Position numbers and translations under genes: made by a program. 64,000 nt of DNA, taken from assembly GCF_013085465.1 (NCBI RefSeq), contig NZ_CP049838.1:7626001-7690000 (forward strand). The letters are read 5' to 3'. The stretch's first letter is position 1, and each line of letters starts with the position of its first letter. Below are positions 41,661 through 53,211 of the stretch, in pieces. The notes under the pieces were generated by a model, which did not search any database, was not told the origin of the DNA, and worked only from the letters and a program-made list of their open reading frames with translations. The stretch comes from Streptomyces asoensis. Its GTDB lineage: Bacteria > Actinomycetota > Actinomycetes > Streptomycetales > Streptomycetaceae.

Positions 41661-42596
41661 TCAGCGTCGACGCAGGCGCACGACGAGGGCGGCGCCGCCG
41701 GTGAGCACCAACACCGCAGCGGCGCCGCCCGCCAGCATCGGCGCGGACGGCCCGGAGCCGGACCCGGTGGCGGACGCCACCGGGGTGGTCTCGGGACTGG
41801 CCGCGGCGGCCTGGGCGGGTGTGGCGCCGGACGCGGTCGACACCGACGGAGCGGCGGACGGCGAGCCGGGCGTCGTGCTCGCGGACGCCACGGGCGTGGC
41901 CGAAGCGGGCGCCTTCGCCGTCGGGCTGCTCTCCGGCTTGCTTTGTGAAACCGCTTCCGGGAACACCACGTCCGAGCATGAGTAGTACGTGTCCGGCGTG
42001 CTGCTGTTCTGCCAGATCGTGTAGAGCATCTGACGTCCCGTCCGGTCGGCGGGCAGCTTCGCCGTGAGGTGGTAGGCGCCGTCCGTCAGCGCCGGGTCCT
42101 TGACCTCGGCGAACGGACTCGTCGGCAGGTCGGACCAGGTGAGCGGCTTCGACGGGTCGTACCCCGGCTTCGTCAGATACAGCTTGAACGTGCCGGTGTG
42201 CGCGATCGTCGAGGCATACGTCATGCGCAGTGTCCCGCCCGGGGTGAGCCGGGTCGACGGCCAGTCGGCGCGGGCGAGGTCGAGCCCCTTGTACGCGGAC
42301 AGGCCACCGCTGCACAGCTGTCCGTCGGGAATGGCCTGCCGGTCGCGGCCGTTCACGTTCGCCACCCGCAGGTTGTCCCACGCGGCGAAAGAGGTGCCGT
42401 TGGCGTCGATGGCCGCCCGGCAGGCCGCGGTCCTCGCGTCGGCTCCGCCTTCGGGGGAGCAGGCGTACACCCGGCTGACCGGATCCGTGGGGGCGCCGTG
42501 CGCCTGGGCCGGTCCGGCGGCCCACAGGCCCAGCAGGAGCGGGCTCACGGCGGCGGCCGCCAGAGCTGCGGTGCGATGTGCGGTCGTGCGGGGCAT
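41661..42596 (-). CDS. AA10 lytic polysaccharide monooxygenase with C-terminal membrane anchor
   Basis: A 311-residue secreted copper enzyme. The signal peptide ends AGPAQA and the mature protein starts HGAPTDPVSRVYACSPEGG. This first His and the internal His in MTYASTIAHTGTFKLYLTK form the histidine brace. WDNLRVANVNGRDRQAIPDGQLCSGG and YYSCSDVVF also fit chitin/cellulose-active AA10 enzymes. After residue 215 comes a Ser/Ala/Pro/Thr linker, then a hydrophobic helix (MLAGGAAAVLVLTGGAALVV) and RLRRR. It should therefore stay attached to the membrane instead of being released; there is no carbohydrate-binding domain and no LPxTG motif. It is divergent from a secreted subtilisin. Confidence 0.92.
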   Translation of the reverse strand: MPRTTAHRTAALAAAAVSPLLLGLWAAGPAQAHGAPTDPVSRVYACSPEGGADARTAACRAAIDANGTSFAAWDNLRVANVNGRDRQAIPDGQLCSGGLSAYKGLDLARADWPSTRLTPGGTLRMTYASTIAHTGTFKLYLTKPGYDPSKPLTWSDLPTSPFAEVKDPALTDGAYHLTAKLPADRTGRQMLYTIWQNSSTPDTYYSCSDVVFPEAVSQSKPESSPTAKAPASATPVASASTTPGSPSAAPSVSTASGATPAQAAAASPETTPVASATGSGSGPSAPMLAGGAAAVLVLTGGAALVVRLRRR

Positions 42597-42962
42597 CGGG
42601 GACGTCTCCTCGGCCGGCGCGGGAACGGTCTGTTGTGAGTACGGGAATCCGGTCCGGCGCGTTCAGTGCGCCGCCCGGGGGCTGCCGCGCCGCCCGGACA
42701 CGATCAAATCGGGCGTTCGCTGACCGATAGTGGTCGTCGAGGGTGGGTTTTTGGCCGGATCGAGGGTTTCCCCTGTATCCGGATGACTGATCCTTTGCCT
42801 ATCGTTCCTGCACAGCCGACCCACAGGTAACCCCGACGGGGTCGGTTCCCGCGCCTGGCCGGCCTTTCGCGCTGCTCTTCGATGCACCCCCCGCCGCTTC
42901 CCCGCCGAAGCGAATCGACCGCCGCTCCGCCCTGTCCGGAGTCGGTTACGAAAGGCACGCCC
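42597..42962. promoter_or_regulatory. divergent promoter region, LPMO / S8 protease
   Basis: 365 bp between two divergent secreted-enzyme genes. A GAAAGG ribosome site (about 42950-42955) precedes the protease TTG, and GAGGAGAC precedes the LPMO ATG on the other strand. I see no clear operator. Frames that cross the region are not gene-like. Confidence 0.4.
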
Positions 42963-44771
42963 TTGCGCACCTCACCCGCCCTGAGACGGAAGCTGATATC
43001 CGTCGCCGCGGCCTCCGCGGCCCTGCTCACCGCCGCGTCGACCGCTTCGGCCGTCGCCGCCCAGGAAACCGTTTCCCAGGGTTCCGCCGTCCCCGCCGCC
43101 CAGACCGAGGCCGCGCCCGGCACCCCGGCCGAGCGACTCATCGTCGGTTACAAGTCCGGTGCCGCCGAGGCCAGGTCGAACCCGGCCGCCGAGGCCGACG
43201 CCGCTGCCAAGGGCGAGAAGACCGGCGAGGACGTCGACTTCCAGCGCCGTCTCGGCACCGGCGCCGCCCTGGTCGACCTGGGTGACGACCTCACGAAGGC
43301 GGATGTCGCCGACGTCGTCGCCCAGTACCGGGCGGACCCGCAGGTCGCCTACGTCGTCCCGGACCGGCTGAACAAGCCGAAGGCCGACCCGAACGACACC
43401 GAGTACACCAAGCAGTGGGACCTCTTCGAGTCCACCGCCGGTATGAACGTGCCGGGCGCCTGGGCCACTTCGACGGGCACCGGTGTCACCGTCGCCGTCA
43501 TCGACACCGGTTACGTCGCGCACACCGACCTCGCCGCGAACATCGTCGGCGGCTACGACTTCATCGCCGACACCGCGGTCTCCGTCGACGGCGACGGCCG
43601 CGACAGCAACCCGGCCGACCCGGGCGACTACTACGCCGCCAACGAGTGCGGCTCCGGCATTCCTGCCGGCAACTCCTCCTGGCACGGCACCCACGTGGCC
43701 GGCACCATCGCCGCCGTCACGAACAACAACAAGGGTGTCGCGGGCATCGCGTACGGCGCGAAGATCTCGCCGGTCCGGGTGCTCGGCAAGTGCGGGGGCT
43801 ACGACTCCGACATCATCGACGCGATCACCTGGGCGTCCGGCGGTACCGTTTCCGGTGTTCCCGCCAACTCCAACGTCGCCAAGGTCATCAACATGAGTCT
43901 GGGCGGCGACGGGGCCTGCACCTCGGCGACCCAGAGCGCGATCACCGCCGCCGTGAACCGGGGTACGACCGTCGTGGTGGCCGCCGGCAACGAGAGCGAC
44001 AACGTCGCGAACCACTCGCCGGGCAACTGCAACAACGTCATCTCGGTCGCGGCGACCAACCGCACCGGCGCCAAGGCGTCCTACTCCAACTACGGCTCCC
44101 TCGTGGACATCTCGGCGCCCGGCGGCCAGACCAGCACCGGCACCGCGAACGGCATCCTGTCCACCCTGAACTCCGGGACCAAGACGCCGTCGAGCGAGTC
44201 GTACGCCTACTACCAGGGCACCAGCATGGCCACCCCGCACATCGCGGGCCTGGTCGCGCTGGTCAAGTCGGCGAACTCCGCGCTGACCCCCGCGCAGATC
44301 GAGACGGCCATCAAGAACAACGCCCGTGCCCTGCCCGGAGCCTGCTCCGGTGGCTGCGGCGCGGGTCTGGCGGACGCGGCCAGGACGGTGCAGGCGGTGA
44401 GCGGCTCCGGCGGCTCCACGGGGGGCACCACCTTCTCCAACACGACCGCGGTCCCGATCCCGGACAACGGTTCCGCCATCGAGTCCTCGATCGCCGTCAG
44501 CGGCCGCACGGGCAACGCCCCGACCGCCCTTCAGGTCGGCGTCGACATCACCCACACCTACCGCGGCGACCTGGTGATCGACCTCGTCGCGCCCGACGGC
44601 ACCGCCTACCGGCTGAAGGCGGCCAGCTCCTCGGACTCCGCCGACAACGTCAGCGCCACCTACTCGGTGAACGCTTCCGGCGAGACCGCCAACGGCACCT
44701 GGAAGCTGCGCGTCCAGGACACCGCCGCGCAGGACACCGGCAAGCTCAACAGCTGGCAGCTGACCTTCTGA
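42963..44771 (+). CDS. secreted subtilisin-like S8 protease with P/Homo B domain
   Basis: A 602-residue secreted serine protease. Order: signal peptide (LISVAAASAALLTAASTASAVA), an I9-like propeptide (AERLIVGYKSGAAEAR...VAYVVPDRLNKP), then the catalytic domain with Asp in TVAVIDTGYVAHTDLA, His in NSSWHGTHVAGTIAAV and Ser in YYQGTSMATPHIAGLVAL. The oxyanion Asn lies in VVAAGNESDNVANHSP. The C-terminal P domain (TTAVPIPDNGSAIESSIAVSG...WKLRVQDTAAQDTGKLNSWQL) stabilises such proteases. The TTG at 42963 is chosen because GAAAGG precedes it and the signal peptide begins there. A strong hairpin terminator follows. Confidence 0.93.
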   Translation: MRTSPALRRKLISVAAASAALLTAASTASAVAAQETVSQGSAVPAAQTEAAPGTPAERLIVGYKSGAAEARSNPAAEADAAAKGEKTGEDVDFQRRLGTGAALVDLGDDLTKADVADVVAQYRADPQVAYVVPDRLNKPKADPNDTEYTKQWDLFESTAGMNVPGAWATSTGTGVTVAVIDTGYVAHTDLAANIVGGYDFIADTAVSVDGDGRDSNPADPGDYYAANECGSGIPAGNSSWHGTHVAGTIAAVTNNNKGVAGIAYGAKISPVRVLGKCGGYDSDIIDAITWASGGTVSGVPANSNVAKVINMSLGGDGACTSATQSAITAAVNRGTTVVVAAGNESDNVANHSPGNCNNVISVAATNRTGAKASYSNYGSLVDISAPGGQTSTGTANGILSTLNSGTKTPSSESYAYYQGTSMATPHIAGLVALVKSANSALTPAQIETAIKNNARALPGACSGGCGAGLADAARTVQAVSGSGGSTGGTTFSNTTAVPIPDNGSAIESSIAVSGRTGNAPTALQVGVDITHTYRGDLVIDLVAPDGTAYRLKAASSSDSADNVSATYSVNASGETANGTWKLRVQDTAAQDTGKLNSWQLTF

Positions 44772-44802
44772 GGAAACTCGCTGCTCGCCGCTTGCGACGA
44801 AC

Positions 44803-44844
44803 GGGCGGGCCGGCCGGTGTGGATGGACACCGGCCGGCCCGCCC
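44803..44844 (+). terminator. hairpin terminator of the S8 protease gene
   Basis: A perfect 18-bp stem (arms start GGGCGGGCCGGCCGGTGT) with a 6-base loop, 31 bp after the protease stop. Confidence 0.9.
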
Positions 44845-45347
44845 TCTGCCTGTTTCTGCCTGTTTCCGGCGAAGCCTCTTTCTGCCTGTTTCCGTGCGAG
44901 GCCGTGGCGTGGGCTCCGGTGCTTTCGGTAAGTGCCCAGCAGCGGCGACGAGTTGCCTGTGCGTTTCCAGCCGTTTCTGCGAAAAACAAACCGGTTGCCT
45001 CGCACAGAGAAGCCGCCCGAAAGGTGTGCTCTGGAGGGTGCCGTGGGAACCTCGGTATGCGGTTACACGTGTCGGTCGAGTGTTCCGGCATCCTGTCCTT
45101 GAGAGGCTCACAAGCGGAAACCGCGCACCCCGTCTCTTTTGATTCCGTCTCGATTATGCCTCCGGTACGTTCTCTGTGGGAGGCTTCCGGTAGCGGGCCA
45201 GCCGTGGCGCACAAGTCGGGTGAGCGTAGGGGCCGTCGGCGGTCTTCACTCCCATGGCCAATACAGTCTTACCGTGAGCTATTGTGTACGGGGGGTAAGA
45301 AAAAACGGCATGACCCGTTCGTTACCGGCCCGGGAGAGTACCAGTCG
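44845..45347. other. 500-bp intergenic region upstream of cprB
   Basis: Behind the terminator, 44845-44900 contains CTGCCTGTTTC-type degenerate repeats similar in flavour to those at 20650-20722. No frame in either direction looks coding. The part next to cprB holds the TTACC-box palindromes listed separately. Confidence 0.5.
45268..45326 (+). promoter_or_regulatory. candidate autoregulatory (ARE-like) palindromes of cprB
   Basis: Three related boxes occur: CTTACC (45268-45273), GGTAAG (45294-45299) and TTACC (45322-45326). The second and third frame an inner AACGG/CCGTT pair centred on CATGAC. The AT-rich symmetric design of about 33 bp resembles sites bound by gamma-butyrolactone receptors, which usually repress themselves. 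It lies just upstream of the ATG at 45348. Confidence 0.45.
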
Positions 45348-45998
45348 ATGGCGAGGCAGTTACGCGCCGAACAGACCCGCACGACGATCATCACGGCCGC
45401 CGCCGACCTGTTCGACCGGCACGGCTACGAGTCGACAAGCCTCAGTGACATCGTCGCGCACGCCCATGTCACCAAGGGCGCCCTCTACTTCCACTTCGCG
45501 GCGAAGGAGGATCTGGCCCACGCCATCATGGAGTTGCAGTCCTCGGCCTCACGCCGGATCGCCGGCGAGATCGACGACCGGGGCTACGCCTCGCTCGAAG
45601 CCCTGATGCGCCTGACGTTCGCCCTGACGCGGCTGTCGGTCGAAGGCCCGATCACCCGGGCCGGCCTGCGGCTCGCCACGGGGGGAGTGGCGGTCCGACC
45701 GCCCTTGTCGCATCCCTTCGTGGAGTTGCTGGACCTGATCTCCCGGCGGCTCGGCGGCGCGCTCAAGGAGTCCGACATCCATCCGGACGTCGACGTCGAC
45801 GCCGTGGCGCACTCCCTGGTCTGCTTCTTCGTCGGCACCCGAGTCGTCGGCCGCTCCCGCGAACCCGCGGGCCGGCTGCCCCGCCGGATGGCCGAGATGT
45901 GGCACGTCCTCATCCGCGGCCTGGTACCGGTACCGCGCCGACCGCGCTATCTCAGCCTCGCGGCACGCCTGGAGCGGGAGATCATGGCGGTGGTGTGA
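45348..45998 (+). CDS. cprB: CprB-like TetR regulator (gamma-butyrolactone receptor homologue)
   Basis: A 216-residue TetR-family regulator very like S. coelicolor CprB as I remember it. The DNA-binding part is MARQLRAEQTRTTIITAAADLF and GYESTSLSDIVAHAHVTKGALYFHFAAKEDLAHAI. The ligand-core part includes LEALMRLTFALTRLSVEGPITRAGLRLATGG and PAGRLPRRMAEMWHVLIRGLVP. Codon 5 is TTA (45360-45362), which in Streptomyces needs the bldA tRNA, so synthesis should be tied to development. GGGAGAG precedes the ATG. The order cprB, ARMT1-like gene, geosmin synthase matches the S. coelicolor region I recall, supporting orthology. Confidence 0.9.
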   Translation: MARQLRAEQTRTTIITAAADLFDRHGYESTSLSDIVAHAHVTKGALYFHFAAKEDLAHAIMELQSSASRRIAGEIDDRGYASLEALMRLTFALTRLSVEGPITRAGLRLATGGVAVRPPLSHPFVELLDLISRRLGGALKESDIHPDVDVDAVAHSLVCFFVGTRVVGRSREPAGRLPRRMAEMWHVLIRGLVPVPRRPRYLSLAARLEREIMAVV

Positions 45999-46020
45999 GG
46001 GGCGCGCGGGTGCGCAATCC

Positions 46021-46090
46021 TTGGCCCTTGGCCCTTGGCCCTTGGCCCTTGGCCCTTGGCCCTTGGCCCTTGGCCCTTGGCCCTTGGCCC
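46021..46090. repeat. heptamer tandem repeat (TTGGCCC)10
   Basis: Ten perfect 7-bp units starting 22 bp after the cprB stop, followed by degenerate CTTGG-containing units to about 46128. It sits between cprB and the ARMT1-like gene. Confidence 0.97.
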
Positions 46091-46209
46091 CTAGTTCTTG
46101 GCGCTTGGTGCTCGGTCCTTGGTGCCTGATGCGAGGGGCTCGGGCGGCGCAGCCGTGGCGCGGGTGACGGTCGGCCCGAGCGGTGCGCCCCCGGGATACG
46201 GTGAGCCGC

Positions 46210-47508
46210 ATGTCCGACACCCCCGCGCCGCCCGTGATCCTCGGCGACGAGCCCGGCTCGTTCCCTCACAGCGTCCTGGCCGAACGGCATCCGGCGATCA
46301 TCCAGCAGGTGCGGGAGGCGTTCCCCTACGGTCCCGACATTCACCGGAGTCTGGACGCGCTGCTGGACAACTGCACCAAGGGCGTGATCGAACCGCTTTC
46401 CGCCGGCGCGCCCGACCGGGACCGGTGGCGGACCTGGGGTCTCGACGCGTACGCCGGCCGATCCTGGTTCGACGTGCCCTGGCTGTGGTCGGAGAGTTAC
46501 TTCTACCGTCAACTCCTCGATGCGGTCGGCTACTTCGGGCCCGGCCCCTGGCAGGGCATCGACCCGTTCCGCCCCTTCAAGCTCGCCGAACTCGAAGCAA
46601 CCGAGACCGACGAGGAGTTGACCGCGCTCGACACCCTCGAGGGCCGCCCGGTCGACGAGCGGGCCCGCGCCCTCCTGCACGGCTCCCTCTGGGGCAACCG
46701 CGCCGACCTCGGCTTCCGGCTGTCCGACGTCGAGGCGGAGAAGCGGGCCGCCGTATCCGGGTTGGTCGCCGACGACAGCGAGACGCTGTGGTCGCTGCTG
46801 CCGACTGCGGATGCGGATACGTATACGGAGGCCGGTACGGAAACAGGTTCCGAAACCGGTACCAGTATCGATACAGGCGTCGGCACAGCCACAGCCACAG
46901 GCGTCGGCACAGGCACAGGCACAGGCACTGGCACCGGCACCCTGTGCCTGGTCGCCGACAACGCGGGCCGGGAGCTCATCCCCGATCTGCTCCTGGCCGC
47001 ACATCTTCTCGCGCACGGGCGGTGCGGTCGCGTCGTGCTGCACGTCAAGCCGTACCCGTACTACGTCTCCGACGCCACCACGGCCGATGTCGTCGACGCG
47101 CTCAGGAAGCTGACGGCCGCGCCGGGAGCGGCCGCCGGCCACGGGCGGCGACTCTGGGCGGCCATGGCCGACGGCACCCTCGCGGTGCGCGCCCATCCCT
47201 TCTCCGCCGCCCCGCTGCCCTACGCCGCGATGCCGGACGACCTGCGGGCCGAGTTCGCGGCGGCCTCCCTGACGATCGTGAAGGGCGACCTCAACTACCG
47301 TCGTCTGGTGGGCGACAGCCGCTGGAACCCGACCACCCCGTTCGCCGATGTCACCGCCTACTTCCCCGGCCCGGTCGCGGCTCTGCGCACCCTGAAGTCC
47401 GACGTGATCACCGGCCTCGACGCCGGCACCGAGGCTGCCCTGGTCGCCGCCGAGGGGCAGCGCTGGCGCACCGGAGGAACGCACGCGCTGATCCAGGTAC
47501 GGGACTGA
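46210..47508 (+). CDS. DUF89/ARMT1-family damage-control phosphatase-like protein
   Basis: A 432-residue cytosolic protein of the DUF89 family (metal-dependent phosphatases acting on damaged phosphometabolites). Visible motifs are SWFDVPWLWSESYFYRQLLDAVGYF, LHGSLWGNRADLGF, LVADNAGRELIPDLLLAAHLL (the Asp-Asn metal site), RVVLHVKPYPYYVSDAT and LTIVKGDLNYRRLVGD (the conserved KGD-N). A Gly-Thr dipeptide run at about 220-240, encoded by GGCACA hexamers, has expanded a linker before the second lobe. The ATG at 46210 with GGTGAG is used. The position between cprB and geosmin synthase is conserved in S. coelicolor as far as I recall; the physiological substrate is unknown. Confidence 0.88.
   Translation: MSDTPAPPVILGDEPGSFPHSVLAERHPAIIQQVREAFPYGPDIHRSLDALLDNCTKGVIEPLSAGAPDRDRWRTWGLDAYAGRSWFDVPWLWSESYFYRQLLDAVGYFGPGPWQGIDPFRPFKLAELEATETDEELTALDTLEGRPVDERARALLHGSLWGNRADLGFRLSDVEAEKRAAVSGLVADDSETLWSLLPTADADTYTEAGTETGSETGTSIDTGVGTATATGVGTGTGTGTGTGTLCLVADNAGRELIPDLLLAAHLLAHGRCGRVVLHVKPYPYYVSDATTADVVDALRKLTAAPGAAAGHGRRLWAAMADGTLAVRAHPFSAAPLPYAAMPDDLRAEFAAASLTIVKGDLNYRRLVGDSRWNPTTPFADVTAYFPGPVAALRTLKSDVITGLDAGTEAALVAAEGQRWRTGGTHALIQVRD
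46880..46940. repeat. hexamer-like repeat (GGCACA/GCCACA) in the ARMT1-like gene
   Basis: About nine 6-bp units, several perfect, encoding a Gly/Ala-Thr run in the protein. This is another hexamer expansion, here inside a coding region and in frame. Confidence 0.8.
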
Positions 47509-50650
<3,142 letters not shown>

Positions 50651-50746
50651 GCCGTTCATCCTGGGGGCGGCCCGGACTTCACGTCCAACGATGATTCCTG
50701 CACCCTCGATAAGCAGAACTGATGTGGGGGCTGCGACCCTGGGCGC
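50651..50746. promoter_or_regulatory. divergent promoter region, amidotransferase-like gene / LysR gene
   Basis: A 96-bp gap typical of LysR autoregulation. It contains ATAAGCAGAACTGAT near 50709-50723, an imperfect dyad that might be a LysR box; this is tentative. Confidence 0.4.
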
Positions 50747-51613
50747 ATGGATCCGCATCTGCTGCGCACCTATGTCACCGTCGCCCGCCTCGCCTCCTTC
50801 TCCGAAGCCGCCCGGGAGCTCGGCTACACCCAGTCCGCCGTCTCCCAGCACATCGCGGCCCTCGAACAGGACCTGGGCGCGCCGCTGCTGACCCGTCGGC
50901 CCGTCCTTCCCACCACGGTCGGTGAGCGGCTGCTCGAACACGCGGGACCGCTGCTGCTGCGCCTGGACGCGGCCCGCGCGGACGTCGTCCGGATCGCCTC
51001 GGCGCCCTCGCACGGGCTGACCCTGGCCGGCTCGCCGGCCGCCCTCGGCCCGGCCGCCCTCGCCGCGCTCCCGGCCGCCGGTGTGACGCTGCGGGTGCTC
51101 GGCCGTGACGCCGTCTGCGCCGCCGTCGCCGACGGCACGGCCGACGTGGGCCTCGTCGACGGTCTGGCCGCGCCCAGCGACCCGCTCCGGCTGCCCGACG
51201 TCGCGCCGCTGACCACGTACGGCGTCGGCGAGGAGCCGGTGAGCGTCCTGCTGTCCGCCGGCCACCCCCTGGCCCGGCGCGGCGGCCTGCGCCTCGGCGA
51301 CCTCGCCGACGCGCGCTGGCTGGACGCCCCCGACGCCGGGCTGCCGCTGCCCCAGCTGCGGGCCGCGAACGGCGGCCACGGCTTCCGCCCCGCCCTGCGC
51401 TACGACGGCACCGACGTCCGCGTCCTGACCGCCCTGGTGGCCGCCGGCCACGGCCTCACCCTGCTGCCCCGCTCGGCGGCGGCCGATGTGCCGGGCACGA
51501 CCGCCGTCCCGGTCACCTACCCCCGGGTCGTCCATCGGATCGAACTCGTGTACGCGGGTACGCCGTCGGGTGCGGCGCGGACGCTGGTGGAGACGCTGTC
51601 CACCCGCCCATGA
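50747..51613 (+). CDS. LysR-family transcriptional regulator
   Basis: A 288-residue LysR regulator. The N-terminal helix-turn-helix is clear (MDPHLLRTYVTVARLASFSE, ARELGYTQSAVSQHIAALEQDLGAPLLTR). The effector domain follows with VGLVDGLAAPSDPLRL, EPVSVLLSAGHPLARRGGLRLGDLADARWLDAP and LTALVAAGHGLTLLPRSAAADV. It is divergent from the amidotransferase-like gene, the usual target arrangement. Length is slightly short for the family but complete. The ligand is unknown. Confidence 0.92.
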   Translation: MDPHLLRTYVTVARLASFSEAARELGYTQSAVSQHIAALEQDLGAPLLTRRPVLPTTVGERLLEHAGPLLLRLDAARADVVRIASAPSHGLTLAGSPAALGPAALAALPAAGVTLRVLGRDAVCAAVADGTADVGLVDGLAAPSDPLRLPDVAPLTTYGVGEEPVSVLLSAGHPLARRGGLRLGDLADARWLDAPDAGLPLPQLRAANGGHGFRPALRYDGTDVRVLTALVAAGHGLTLLPRSAAADVPGTTAVPVTYPRVVHRIELVYAGTPSGAARTLVETLSTRP

Positions 51614-51720
51614 CCTGTGGTGCGGCCGACGCGTACCGCTTCTGACGCCAGGTCAGTCTCACTCGTTCGTGGCTCGTGGTGCGCCGGTGCGCCGGGTAGA
51701 GCACCAGCCGGAGGCGATCC

Positions 51721-52329
51721 ATGGAACAGACAGCGTTGCGTCCCAAGCCCATGCCCGGTTCCGAGCCCGGCGGCGGTGCCGGGCCGGGCGGCCAGGGCCG
51801 ACGCCCGCACGCCGCGCGCCGCCGCGGCCGACGGCTGACGACCCTGCTGTTCGGCCTGTTCGCCGGCACCGTACTGGTCCTGTCCGGCGTCGGACTCGGC
51901 ACCGTGGGGGCGACCGTGATCGGCATGAGCAGACTGGCCGAGCTCCAGCGGCAGGCGGGGCCGGGCGTGCCGGGCGCACCGGGCGCCGCGTCCACCCCGG
52001 GCCGACCGAGCCCGGCCGCGCCGGACGGTTCGTCCGGGTCGGCCACCGTGTCGTCGCGCCCGCCGGACGCCACCCTGGGCCTGGAGGCCGTGGACGCGGA
52101 GAAGGCGGGCGCCCGGATCGTCGCCGTCCACATCCCCGGCCCCGGCTACACGGCGGGCCTGGTCCGCGGCGACGTCCTGCTGATGTTCGGCGGCACCAGG
52201 ATCGACTCGGCGACGGACCTCGCCCGGGCGGTCGACGAGGCCCACCCCGGCAGGGCGATCAAACTGACGGTACGTCACCACAGCGGCGGATACGGGAGGT
52301 TGACGGTGATCCCCGGCGTCGTCACGTGA
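51721..52329 (+). CDS. membrane-anchored PDZ-domain protein
   Basis: A 202-residue protein. A basic Gly/Pro-rich cytoplasmic N terminus (about 40 residues) is followed by one helix (LTTLLFGLFAGTVLVLSGVGLGTVGATVI), a Pro/Ala/Ser-rich linker, and a PDZ domain (about 115-198: LGLEAVDAEKAGARIVAVHIPGPGYTAGLVRGDVLLMFGGTRIDSATDLARAVDEAHPGRAIKLTV). There is no protease domain as in HtrA, so it may recruit or regulate another envelope protein. Downstream neighbours on the same strand are a LysE exporter and an M24 peptidase. Confidence 0.85.
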   Translation: MEQTALRPKPMPGSEPGGGAGPGGQGRRPHAARRRGRRLTTLLFGLFAGTVLVLSGVGLGTVGATVIGMSRLAELQRQAGPGVPGAPGAASTPGRPSPAAPDGSSGSATVSSRPPDATLGLEAVDAEKAGARIVAVHIPGPGYTAGLVRGDVLLMFGGTRIDSATDLARAVDEAHPGRAIKLTVRHHSGGYGRLTVIPGVVT

Positions 52330-52429
52330 GCGGGTCCCGACGCGGTCGCCCGCACCGTCGAGCCGCCGACGCCCGGCCGTCGCCACCGCCGGGCAAACCA
52401 CTGGCCAGGGCGGACCCCGCCGCGTCACC

Positions 52430-53068
52430 ATGAGCGCCATGTCGACCTCCCTCCCGGCCTTCCTGGGCGCCTGCACCCTCGTCGCCGCCTCACCCGGGCC
52501 GAGCACCGTGCTCATCGTCAAGCAGTCGCTGCGCAGCCGCCGCGCCGGCTTCCTGACGGTGCTCGGCAACGAGACCGGCGTGTTCGTCTGGGGCGTCGTC
52601 GCCGCGTTCGGCCTGACGGCGCTGCTGACCGCCTCCCAGGCGGCGTACGACGTGCTGCGTGTCGTCGGCGCCGTCGTGCTGGTCTGGTTCGGCGTCCAGG
52701 CACTGCGGCAGGCGCGCAGGACCGAGGAGGACGGCGCGTGGGGCGACGGCGGCCGGGAGGGCGTCGAGCAGAGCGGCTGGGCCTCCTACCGGGGCGGGCT
52801 GCTGCTGAACCTCGCCAACCCGAAGGCGGCCGTCTTCGCCCTGTCCTTCCTGCCGCAGTTCGTGCCGGAGGGCGCCCCGCACCTGCCGGCCATGGTGGGG
52901 CTCGCCGTGCTCTGGGCGGTCTACGAGGTCGGCTACTACGGGCTGTACGTGTGGTTCGTGGGCCGGATGAAGGCAGTCCTGTCCCGGGCCGGGGCGCGCC
53001 GCCGCCTGGAGCAGGTCTCCGGCGGTGTTCTGCTGCTCCTCGGCCTGCGCATGGCCCTGGACGGCTGA
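52430..53068 (+). CDS. LysE/RhtB-family amino-acid exporter
   Basis: A 212-residue membrane protein with six helices. The RhtB/LysE signatures are ASPGPSTVLIVKQSLRSRRAGFLTVLGNETGVFVWGV, VVLVWFGVQALRQAR and GLLLNLANPKAAVFALSFLPQFV. It should export amino acids or related metabolites; the substrate cannot be told from sequence. The ATG at 52430 (or the ATG at 52439) starts directly before the first helix. Confidence 0.92.
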   Translation: MSAMSTSLPAFLGACTLVAASPGPSTVLIVKQSLRSRRAGFLTVLGNETGVFVWGVVAAFGLTALLTASQAAYDVLRVVGAVVLVWFGVQALRQARRTEEDGAWGDGGREGVEQSGWASYRGGLLLNLANPKAAVFALSFLPQFVPEGAPHLPAMVGLAVLWAVYEVGYYGLYVWFVGRMKAVLSRAGARRRLEQVSGGVLLLLGLRMALDG

Positions 53069-53211
53069 CCCGGGCCGGTCACCCACCCGAAACCCGCGTC
53101 GACCGGCTCGCGCGACCCCCGCCGTACGGGCAGGATGCTGCCCGTGGCCATCACGTCAGCGTCACCACGTCCGTCACACGTCAGTCGCCACGTCCTTTCT
53201 GGGAGGCCCGG

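Noticed and set aside
44660..45214. Reverse-strand frames between the S8 protease and cprB
   Set aside because: Amino-acid composition and lack of a ribosome site or domain argue against coding; the region contains a terminator and degenerate repeats.
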